This document shows, one piece after another, positions 1-5,708 of a DNA stretch of 6,120 nucleotides; within the stretch, counting starts at the first letter, position 1; each line of letters begins with the position of its first letter. The notes below the pieces were generated by a model that did no database searches, was not told where the DNA came from, and was given only the letters and a program-made list of their open reading frames with translations. The stretch spans positions 1-6,120 of the forward strand of contig JAIRLH010000094.1 in the NCBI GenBank assembly GCA_031259485.1, read 5' to 3'. Source of the DNA: Elusimicrobiota bacterium. Lineage in GTDB: Bacteria; Elusimicrobiota; Elusimicrobia; Elusimicrobiales; Elusimicrobiaceae. Made by a program: the position numbers and the translations under genes.

Positions 1-1257
1 GGAAGCTGTACGGGGGAAGGGGAATGCGAAGTAGGCGCGACGCGAGGGTGCGGGAAGAATGAAAGCGGAAGGCAGGAATGCGTTGCGGGTTGCACTTGGG
101 GAGCGTGTGAGGGAGAGATTAAGAGTTGCGAAGGCACAAAGCCGGCAGAAAGCGAAAGCTGCGGCAAATGCGGCACAAGAACAAGAACGGTAACATGTAA
201 TACGACCACAGGCCAATGGAATACTCCAGGAGAATGGAGCAATTGTACGGGAGAGGGAGAGTGTCCTGCGGGAAGCGCGAACTGCGACAGCAGTTGCCGG
301 TGTGATACGGGATACAGATGGGACGGGAGTCAATGCAAAGAAGATATTATGGAGTGCGATAAGGATAAGAAGCCGGCTGGTGAGCAGAGTTGCGGGTGTA
401 ACAAAAAAGGGACGCAGACAAGGACAGTGACATGCAATGAAGTCTCCGGAAGTTGGAATACTCCAGGAGAATGGGGAAGCTGCAGCGTAAAGGAATGTGA
501 ATGCGCTGATGGGGAGACGAAGAGTTGCGGGGAATGCGGGGTACAGACATGTAAGACAGACGGGACAGGGTGGGATACTTGTCAGGATATAACTAAACCG
601 AAAGACAAAACAGAAGATTGCGGTACAAAGTGCGGAAAGAAGACTACAACGTACAGCTGTACAAAGACGGATACAACGGCACAATGGACTGCTAATGAAG
701 GCGCTTGTGAAAATGAAGGAGTGTGTACTAAAGGAAGCGGAAATTGCAGCAGCAGCTGCCTGTGTAATACTGGTTATACGTGGGACGGAACGAATTGCGT
801 AGAGAGTTGTACCACTGGTACGACTAGATCTTGCGGGGACTGCGGCAAGCAGACATGCAATGCCGGCGGCATGTGGGCCCCCTGCGCTGGAACTCCGCGA
901 CCTGATACAAGCGGCAATATATACTGTGCGAATAATTGCGGCGTTCAACGCAGAACTGCTGTTTGCAATAAAGCGGCCGCTACTTGGTCTGTAAGCACTT
1001 CTGAATGTACGCCTGCCAGGAGTTTTGAATGGGAAAGCGGAGGGGGCAGCCAGGGAGTAGGAGCATGGTATGACCCCAACGAGCTTGCCAGCAACTCGGG
1101 ATATGGCCCGCCGGTACAAATTACTTTTGAAGACAGAGGAAAGCCATGCACATTTGAGCAATGCCGTGATAAAGCCTGCGGATATATATTTAGAGAGCAA
1201 CGCAACCCGTATATGGTTTTGAACGGCTGTTATGACTGCTTTGCGGTTGGTTGGTAA
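1..1257 (+). CDS. Cysteine-rich modular repeat protein, 5' end outside window
   Basis: The reading frame is open from base 1 to the TAA at 1255-1257, so 418 C-terminal residues are visible and the start is upstream. The ATG at 349 lies inside a module and has no convincing ribosome site, so it is not the gene start. About 50 of 418 residues are Cys, mostly evenly spaced, as expected for a disulfide-bonded exported protein; no signal peptide can be seen because the N-terminus is missing. Three module types alternate (residues from base 1): type B at 9-36, 168-194 and 270-295; type A at 54-88, 131-166, 207-242 and 309-336; EGF-like type E at 95-112 and 249-266. Residues 337-418 form a different C-terminal region. 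There is no C-terminal hydrophobic anchor or LPXTG motif. Function is unknown; a surface or secreted adhesion-type role is inference. Arg codons are mainly AGA/AGG, unlike the neighbouring operon. Confidence 0.85.
   Translation, partial: GSCTGEGECEVGATRGCGKNESGRQECVAGCTWGACEGEIKSCEGTKPAESESCGKCGTRTRTVTCNTTTGQWNTPGEWSNCTGEGECPAGSANCDSSCRCDTGYRWDGSQCKEDIMECDKDKKPAGEQSCGCNKKGTQTRTVTCNEVSGSWNTPGEWGSCSVKECECADGETKSCGECGVQTCKTDGTGWDTCQDITKPKDKTEDCGTKCGKKTTTYSCTKTDTTAQWTANEGACENEGVCTKGSGNCSSSCLCNTGYTWDGTNCVESCTTGTTRSCGDCGKQTCNAGGMWAPCAGTPRPDTSGNIYCANNCGVQRRTAVCNKAAATWSVSTSECTPARSFEWESGGGSQGVGAWYDPNELASNSGYGPPVQITFEDRGKPCTFEQCRDKACGYIFREQRNPYMVLNGCYDCFAVGW
25..885 (+). repeat. Type B Cys module (CGxCGxQTC), three copies
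   Basis: Copies at 25-108, 502-582 and 808-885 share the order C-x-x-G-x-T-(R/K)-x-CG, then a QTC or QEC, then G-x-W-x-x-C. Copies two and three carry SCGECGVQTC and SCGDCGKQTC. Copy one has a longer middle (CGKNESGRQEC) and an extra Cys before the Trp. Each copy is followed directly by a type A module, so B-A looks like the duplicated unit. Confidence 0.65.
160..1008 (+). repeat. Type A Cys module, four diverged copies
   Basis: Copies run at 160-264, 391-498, 619-726 and 925-1008. Shared pattern: a CG-rich start, then (R/T)T-x-x-C-N/T, a conserved Trp 7-9 residues later, and one or two closing Cys. The first two copies are closest: both read TRTVTCN and then WNTPGEW. Copies three (TTTYSCT) and four (RRTAVCN) have diverged and lost the second Trp. 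The W-x-x-C / CG / R-x-V-x-C pattern resembles thrombospondin type 1 repeats in general style; that comparison is inference, and spacing differs from the classic domain. Confidence 0.7.
283..798 (+). repeat. EGF-like type E module, two copies
   Basis: Copies at 283-336 and 745-798 encode near-identical 18-residue segments of the form C-x-S-S-C-x-C-(D/N)-T-G-Y-x-W-D-G-x-x-C. The C-x-C-x-x-G-Y-x-x-x-G-x-x-C core is what one sees in the second half of EGF-like domains. Both follow a type A module after a short Gly/Ser/Asn linker. At 18 residues they are too short for a full six-Cys EGF fold unless Cys of the preceding module contribute. Confidence 0.6.
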
Positions 1258-1288
1258 TCATTAGCAGCGAAAAATCATATTCTAAATA

Positions 1289-1320
1289 AAACCCACCTGT
1301 TTTAAAATACGGGTGGGTTT
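1289..1320. terminator. Bidirectional intrinsic terminator
   Basis: The arm AAACCCACCTGT (1289-1300) pairs with ACGGGTGGGTTT (1309-1320): 11 Watson-Crick pairs and one G-T wobble around an 8-base loop of A and T. On the minus strand the stem runs into TTTTATTT, a good tract for ending ugd; on the plus strand the stem ends in GGGTTT followed by AGTTTATG, a weaker tract for the Cys-rich gene. It sits between two convergent genes, 31 bases after one stop and 33 before the other, as expected for a shared terminator. Confidence 0.85.
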
Positions 1321-1353
1321 AGTTTATGCTATTTGTTTTATGTCTGTTATGAA

Positions 1354-2667
1354 CTATTTCACAGTCCTGCGGCCGAGGCTGTGGTAAATTATGCCTTTCA
1401 TATCGGCCAGATTGTACATATTGCGCAGGTCAATCACGAGCGGGGTTTTTAGCAGCTTTTTATAATCCGCCGCGGTGATTTTTTTGAACTGCGGCCATTC
1501 GGTAAGTATCAGCGCCGCGTCCGCGCCTTTAAGTGCCTCCTCCGCACTCTCGTGGAATTTGGCGTAAGGGAAAAACTCCGGCCCGTGCTTTTTGCCCTGC
1601 GGGTCATAAATGTCCAATTTAACGCCCATTAAATGCAGTTCCGAAAGTATGCCTATGCTGGGGGAATCGCGCATATCGTCCGTTTCCGCCTTAAAAGTAA
1701 CGCCCAGCACAGCCAGCCTTTTGCCGCGCGTATTGCCGGCAAGCGCCGCGTCTATTTTGGAAATCATCTTAAAGCGGCGGGCATTATTTTCGGCTATAGT
1801 CGTCTCCACAAGTTTTAGGGGGGAGTTGAATTTTTTGGCCATTCTCTCCAAAGCCATTGTATCTTTTGGGAAGCAAGAGCCGCCGAACCCCGGCCCCGGG
1901 TTGAGGAATTTATGGCCAATGCGGCTGTCCCGCCCGATGCCTTTGGCGACGTCCTGCACGTCCGCGCCGGCTTTTTCGCACATATCCGAAAGCTCGTTTA
2001 TGAACATAATCTTCATCGCGAGGAAAGAATTTGAGGCGTATTTAATCATATTCGCCGTAGTGGTATTGGTATGCATCAGCGGGTAGGCTTTATCGGTAAG
2101 CGGCTTATAAAGCTCTTTCATGATTTTCAGGGATTTTTCGTCATTTGCGCCTATCACGATGCGGTCGGGGTTAAGGAAGTCGCTGACCGCAAAGCCCTCG
2201 CGCAGAAATTCTGGGTTTGACACCACCGAATATTTTGCCTTCGGCTTGGCTTTTTTTATGATGTCTTCCACGGCTTCCGCCGTGCCTATGGGCACGGTGG
2301 ATTTCAGGACTACCACCTTATATTCGTTTTTCACATGCCGCGCTATGTCTTCGGCTACGGCAAAGACATAAGATAAATCCGCGTCGCCGGTTTTTTTGTC
2401 CGCCGGAGTGCCTACGGTTATAAAGATAATTTCGGATTTTTGTACGGCGCGGCCTAAATCGCAGGTAAAATCAATGCGGCTGTTTTTATAGGATTCTTCA
2501 ACGATTTCTTTTAAATCTTTTTCATATATCGGCATTATGCCTTTTTTAAGGTTTTTTATACGCTCTTCATTTTTATCAACGCAGATTACATTATGCCCCA
2601 GACGCGCAAAACAAGCCCCGCTTACCAACCCCACGTATCCGGTGCCGATCATACATACGTTTTTCAT
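1354..2667 (-). CDS. ugd: UDP-glucose 6-dehydrogenase
   Basis: Oxidises UDP-glucose to UDP-glucuronate in the cytoplasm with two NAD+, in two steps through a Cys thioester. The 437 residues match the usual bacterial length. Seen: N-terminal NAD-binding Rossmann motif GTGYVGL at 8-14; STVPIGT at 123-129; NPEFLREG at 151-158; the central helix with Lys209 and Asn213 (IKYASNSFLA); the catalytic Cys265 in FGGSCFPKD; and the C-terminal UDP-binding domain with GVTFKAETDDMRDSP from 322. The ATG is supported by GAGGG (minus strand, 2679-2675) 7 bases upstream. It is transcribed away from arnB across an 81-base gap. Its product is the substrate for the ArnA-type dehydrogenase encoded at the other end of the locus, so it probably feeds Ara4N synthesis; a shared role in capsule or other glucuronate polymers is possible. 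All expected catalytic residues are present. Confidence 0.96.
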   Translation of the reverse strand: MKNVCMIGTGYVGLVSGACFARLGHNVICVDKNEERIKNLKKGIMPIYEKDLKEIVEESYKNSRIDFTCDLGRAVQKSEIIFITVGTPADKKTGDADLSYVFAVAEDIARHVKNEYKVVVLKSTVPIGTAEAVEDIIKKAKPKAKYSVVSNPEFLREGFAVSDFLNPDRIVIGANDEKSLKIMKELYKPLTDKAYPLMHTNTTTANMIKYASNSFLAMKIMFINELSDMCEKAGADVQDVAKGIGRDSRIGHKFLNPGPGFGGSCFPKDTMALERMAKKFNSPLKLVETTIAENNARRFKMISKIDAALAGNTRGKRLAVLGVTFKAETDDMRDSPSIGILSELHLMGVKLDIYDPQGKKHGPEFFPYAKFHESAEEALKGADAALILTEWPQFKKITAADYKKLLKTPLVIDLRNMYNLADMKGIIYHSLGRRTVK

Positions 2668-2748
2668 AATAATACCCTCAATTTTATATAATGTTTATAA
2701 GTATCTTACTAAATTAACCGGTATTTTTGTAAATAGGAGTATATAATT
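2668..2748. promoter_or_regulatory. Divergent ugd / arnB promoter region
   Basis: This AT-rich 81-base gap between two divergent starts must carry signals for both directions. On the plus strand a perfect -10 TATAAT lies at 2687-2692, with a 4/6 -35 match TTCATA at 2663-2668 (18-base spacer) that overlaps the ugd start codon; this predicts an arnB leader of about 50 bases. For ugd, TTTACA-like and TATAAA-like minus-strand hexamers exist but with poor spacing, so no firm call is made. A 6-base palindrome ACCGGT sits near the middle. In enterobacteria arn operons are controlled by PmrA and PhoP; I see no recognisable box for either here. Confidence 0.5.
2735..2739 (+). promoter_or_regulatory. 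arnB ribosome binding site
   Basis: AGGAG lies 9 bases before the ATG at 2749 and fixes that start. It is the strongest leader-borne ribosome site in the plus-strand operon. Confidence 0.8.
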
Positions 2749-3918
2749 ATGAGAGAGACTTTCCTTCCTTTCGCCAAACCGGATGTGGCCGAAGACGCGG
2801 TTGCCGCCGTCGCGCAGTGCATGCGCAGCGGCTGGCTTACCACCGGCCCGCGCACTATTGAGTTTGAGGATATTTTCAAAAATTACACGGGCGCGAAATA
2901 CTCCGTTTCCTTCAACTCCGCCACGGCGGGCCTGCACGGGGCTTTTGCCGCGCTGGGTCTTAAGGAGGGCGATGAAGTAATTACCACTCCCATGACTTTT
3001 GCCGCCACAATAAATACCGTTATTTTCGCGGGCGCAAAACCGGTTTTGGCCGATATTGACCCTAAAACGCTCAATATTATACCCGCCGAAATTGAAAAGA
3101 AAATAAACTCAAAAACCAAAGCCATCGCGCCGGTGCACTTCGCGGGCCGCCCGTGCGATATGGCCGCGATAGAGGCTATCGCCGAAAAACACGGCCTCTG
3201 GATTATAGAAGACTCGGCCCACGCGCTTGGCGCGGCGGCAGGCGCGCGCAAAATCGGCAAACCCGGGGCAAAGAGGGCGGCGGTTTTCAGCTTCCACCCC
3301 ACAAAAAATATTACCACCGGCGAGGGCGGCATGGTCTGCACCGACGACGAAAATATGGCCGAATTCCTCAGCGTCTTCCGACAGCACGGCATGAGCAAAG
3401 GCGCGTGGAACCGCTACGCCGCCAAAGGCAAGACGCATTACGACATTCTGTTGCCCGGGCTTAAATATAATATGATGGATATACAGGCGGTTATCGGAAT
3501 ATCGCAGATGAAAAGGCTTGAGGCCTTTAACGCGCGCCGCGCGCAGGTCGTCGCAAAATATATGGAGGTTTTTAAAGATACGGAAGGTCTTATTTTGCCG
3601 CCGCCGGTAAAGGCGGGGGACGCGCACTCCTGGCATATTTTCACACCGCTTATAGATACCGATAAACTTAAAATAACGCGCGACGAATTCATGAAGCTTA
3701 TGGGAGGGCGCAACATCGGCACTGCTTTGCATTACCAAGCCGTGCATTTGTTCTCATACTACCAAAAAACTTACGGCTGGAAGCCGGGGGACTTCCCCTC
3801 GGCCGAATATGTGTCAAGCCGCATAGTCTCGCTGCCGCTGTTTCCTGCAATGACGGAGAAGGATATATCGGATACCGTTGAAGCCGTAAAAGAAATTCTT
3901 AAGGAAAATAAAAGATAA
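2749..3918 (+). CDS. arnB: UDP-4-amino-4-deoxy-L-arabinose aminotransferase (ArnB)
   Basis: PLP-dependent DegT/DnrJ/EryC1/StrS-family sugar aminotransferase. ArnB moves an amino group from glutamate to the UDP-4-keto-pentose, giving UDP-Ara4N in the cytoplasm. At 389 residues it is close to E. coli ArnB in length. Seen: FLPFAKP at 5-11; SGWLTTGP at 27-34; the PLP phosphate-binding region SATAG at 57-61; PVHFAGRPCD at 128-137; Asp155 in IIEDSAHA, expected to pair with the PLP ring nitrogen; Lys186 in SFHPTKNITTGEGG, the Schiff-base lysine; and ArnB-like C-terminal segments HSWHIFTP, GTALHY and SLPLFP. E. coli has SFHAIKN at the lysine, a mild difference. Related aminotransferases make other amino sugars, so the specific call rests on motif resemblance plus ugd, arnC and both arnA halves alongside. 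It is the first gene of the operon; only 4 bases separate its stop from arnC. Confidence 0.93.
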   Translation: MRETFLPFAKPDVAEDAVAAVAQCMRSGWLTTGPRTIEFEDIFKNYTGAKYSVSFNSATAGLHGAFAALGLKEGDEVITTPMTFAATINTVIFAGAKPVLADIDPKTLNIIPAEIEKKINSKTKAIAPVHFAGRPCDMAAIEAIAEKHGLWIIEDSAHALGAAAGARKIGKPGAKRAAVFSFHPTKNITTGEGGMVCTDDENMAEFLSVFRQHGMSKGAWNRYAAKGKTHYDILLPGLKYNMMDIQAVIGISQMKRLEAFNARRAQVVAKYMEVFKDTEGLILPPPVKAGDAHSWHIFTPLIDTDKLKITRDEFMKLMGGRNIGTALHYQAVHLFSYYQKTYGWKPGDFPSAEYVSSRIVSLPLFPAMTEKDISDTVEAVKEILKENKR

Positions 3919-3922
3919 ATAT

Positions 3923-4858
3923 ATGCAAAAAATATCTTTGGTTATACCAGTTTATAACGAAGAGCAATCATTGCCAGCCCTTTTTGAACGCACCCTGGCG
4001 GCTATGGATAAACTTAAGCGTCCTTACGAAATTATTTTTGTCAACGACGGCAGCAGGGATGGATCTATGGATCTTTTGCGCGTACAATATGATAAACGGC
4101 CGGATGTCGTGCGTATAATTGATTTTAACGGCAACTTCGGCCAGCATATGGCGATAGTGGCGGGTTTTGCCAAAGTTTCCGGAGATGTGGTAATCACCAT
4201 GGACGCCGACCTGCAAAACCCGCCCGAGGAAATCGCGCGCATGGCGGCCGAGTTTGAAAAAGGCCACGACGTGGTCGGCACTATAAGGGAAAACAGGGAC
4301 GATTCTTTTTACCGCAAATTCTGCTCCAAAATAGTCAATATAATAACCAATAAAATAACCGGTCTGAATATCCACGATTACGGCTGCATGCTGCGGCTTT
4401 ATTCGCGCAATATTGCCGACATCATCGCGCATAGCGAAGAAGGCACAACTTTTATACCCGCTTTCGCCCAGAAATTCGCAAGCAACCCGACGGAAATTAT
4501 AATATCCCACAGCAGGCGCGAGAAAGGCGTTTCAAAGTACAGTTTCTTCAGGCTGGTTTCGCTTAACTTTGATTTGATGACAAACTTTTCGCTCGTGCCG
4601 CTGCAGTTTATAACAATATCGGGCTTGATAATATCGCTGCTGAGCGTGCTTTTTGCGGTTTTCCTTTTTGTGCGCCGGCTTATAATCGGACCCGAGGCGG
4701 AGGGGCTGTTTACGCTGTTTGCCATAAGTTTTTTTCTCACGGGGTTTTTGATAAGTTCTATCGGCATCGTGGGCGAATATATAGGCCGTATTTCTAAAGA
4801 GGTTCGCAAACGGCCAAAATACGTGATTAAAAAAGAATACGGGCTCGGAGATGAATAG
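3923..4858 (+). CDS. arnC: Undecaprenyl-phosphate Ara4FN transferase (ArnC)
   Basis: Family 2 glycosyltransferase that moves formylated aminoarabinose from UDP to undecaprenyl phosphate at the inner leaflet of the inner membrane. At 311 residues it is near the E. coli ArnC length. Seen: VIPVYNEEQSLP at 7-18; NDGS at 41-44; NFGQH at 71-75; the metal and nucleotide-binding DADLQNPPEE at 94-103; DVVGT at 116-120; DYGCMLR at 152-158; SKYSFFRL at 204-211; then two membrane segments at roughly 225-250 and 262-285, followed by GEYIGRI and a basic tail. DADLQNPPEE and DYGCMLR are shared with ArnC and help separate it from general dolichyl-phosphate mannose synthases. Only AAGGA, 17 bases upstream, resembles a ribosome site; translation is probably coupled to arnB, whose stop is 4 bases away. 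Its last 8 bases overlap the next gene. Confidence 0.94.
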   Translation: MQKISLVIPVYNEEQSLPALFERTLAAMDKLKRPYEIIFVNDGSRDGSMDLLRVQYDKRPDVVRIIDFNGNFGQHMAIVAGFAKVSGDVVITMDADLQNPPEEIARMAAEFEKGHDVVGTIRENRDDSFYRKFCSKIVNIITNKITGLNIHDYGCMLRLYSRNIADIIAHSEEGTTFIPAFAQKFASNPTEIIISHSRREKGVSKYSFFRLVSLNFDLMTNFSLVPLQFITISGLIISLLSVLFAVFLFVRRLIIGPEAEGLFTLFAISFFLTGFLISSIGIVGEYIGRISKEVRKRPKYVIKKEYGLGDE

Positions 4859-5708
4859 GCCGTCAATAGTCTTTTTCGGCTTCAGCATGGCGGGGGCGGA
4901 GGTGCTGCGTCAGCTCATGGAAGACGGCGCGAATATCGCCGCCGTTTATACTTATGAAGATAATCCGGCCGAAAGCTGGTTCGAATCAGTTAAAAATTTA
5001 GCTTTGTCGCGCAAAATACCGGTTTTCACGCCGCAGCGGCTTGAGGCGGCGGACATTGCAAATATCCGCCAAATTGCTCCGCAGATTATTTTGTCCGTTT
5101 ATTACCGATCGCTTCTGCCTGACGAGATTCTTAAAACAGCGCCGCGCGGGGCTTATAATATACACGGCTCTTACTTGCCGAAGTACAGAGGCCGCGCTCC
5201 GGTGAACTGGGTTCTGGTCAACGGCGAAAGCGAAACCGGCGCCACCCTGCACCATATGACGGCGCGCGCAGACGCCGGTGATATTGTTGATCAGGAAAAG
5301 GTCAAAATTGATTTTGAGGATACCGCGCTTACGCTCACGCGGAAAGTTTCCGCCGCGGCGCGGCGCATAATAAAACGCTCGCTGCCGCTGCTGGAAAACG
5401 GGCCCGCAGAAGGCGCGCCGCAGGATATGGCTGCAAGCAGTTATTTCGGCCGGCGCACGCCGGCGGACGGCCTTATAAACTGGCAATGGGACGAGGTTAA
5501 AATATACAATCTTATCCGCGCGGTTACAAAGCCTTTCCCGGGAGCTTTTACAGTTATGGACGGCAAAAAAATTATCATCTGGAAGGCAAAACCGCTTGCG
5601 CAAAAAAGCGGGCTGACGGCGGGCAGCGTTGTGAGCCGCGCGCCTTTTATTGTGGCGACAGGCGGCAAAGATTTGGAAATTTCGGACTGCGAGGAGACGA
5701 AAAAATGA
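4851..5708 (+). CDS. arnA (formyltransferase part): UDP-Ara4N formyltransferase, stand-alone ArnA N-terminal half
   Basis: Uses 10-formyl-tetrahydrofolate to N-formylate UDP-Ara4N, the form ArnC accepts. The 285 residues correspond to the formyltransferase half of E. coli ArnA, about 300 residues. Seen: N-terminal strand IVFFGFSMAG at 6-15; YTYEDNPAE near 33-41; SVYYRSLLPDEIL at 82-94; the catalytic set Asn103, His105 (NIHGSYLPKYRGRAP) and Asp141 (RADAGDIV); NWVLVNGE at 119-126; and FGRRTPADG in the C-terminal subdomain, with GAFTV and GSV segments. The protein stops soon after LEIS, so the E. coli linker to the dehydrogenase half is missing. Only ATG 4851 keeps the first strand and no in-frame start exists upstream before a stop, but GGAG abuts that ATG with no spacer; coupling to arnC, which ends 8 bases in, is likely. 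General Met-tRNA formyltransferase is the main alternative and is disfavoured by context and motifs. Confidence 0.93.
   Translation: MNRPSIVFFGFSMAGAEVLRQLMEDGANIAAVYTYEDNPAESWFESVKNLALSRKIPVFTPQRLEAADIANIRQIAPQIILSVYYRSLLPDEILKTAPRGAYNIHGSYLPKYRGRAPVNWVLVNGESETGATLHHMTARADAGDIVDQEKVKIDFEDTALTLTRKVSAAARRIIKRSLPLLENGPAEGAPQDMAASSYFGRRTPADGLINWQWDEVKIYNLIRAVTKPFPGAFTVMDGKKIIIWKAKPLAQKSGLTAGSVVSRAPFIVATGGKDLEISDCEETKK
5691..5696 (+). promoter_or_regulatory. Ribosome binding site of the ArnA-type dehydrogenase gene
   Basis: GAGGAG lies 8 bases before the ATG at 5705, inside the end of the formyltransferase gene. A strong, well-spaced site at exactly this point argues that the dehydrogenase is a true separate translation product and not the result of a sequencing frameshift in a fused gene. 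Confidence 0.75.

Noticed and set aside
349..351. ATG as the start of the Cys-rich gene
   Set aside because: The frame is open back to base 1 with the same Cys modules upstream, including copies of the types found downstream, and the ATG falls between an EGF-like unit and a type A module.
25..1008. CRISPR array or non-coding tandem repeat
   Set aside because: The repeats are diverged, of unequal length, in phase with one reading frame and conserved at protein level; no short identical repeat with unique spacers is present.
2711..2728. ACCGGT palindrome with A/T flanks as an operator
   Set aside because: Only the central six bases and a few outer A/T pairs match; this is expected by chance in an AT-rich gap and no second copy is seen.
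2742..2747. Second TATAAT hexamer as an arnB -10 box
   Set aside because: It ends one base before the ATG and lies between the ribosome site and the start, so a transcript from it would lack the ribosome site.
3109..3747. Long minus-strand open frame opposite arnB
   Set aside because: It is a mirror frame of a high-GC-third-position gene; its protein has no recognisable motifs and the plus strand holds a complete, motif-verified aminotransferase.
3968..4510. Minus-strand open frame opposite arnC, and similar ones opposite ugd and the formyltransferase
   Set aside because: All lie fully inside well-supported genes, show no family motifs and lack convincing ribosome sites.
3923..4858. Dolichyl-phosphate mannose synthase or GtrB-type prophage glucosyltransferase
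   Set aside because: These share the fold, but DADLQNPPEE, DYGCMLR and the placement between arnB and the arnA halves fit ArnC better.
4851..5708. Methionyl-tRNA formyltransferase
   Set aside because: The fold and catalytic residues are shared, but the ArnA-like YTYEDNPAE and FGRRTP segments and the operon context point to UDP-Ara4N formylation.
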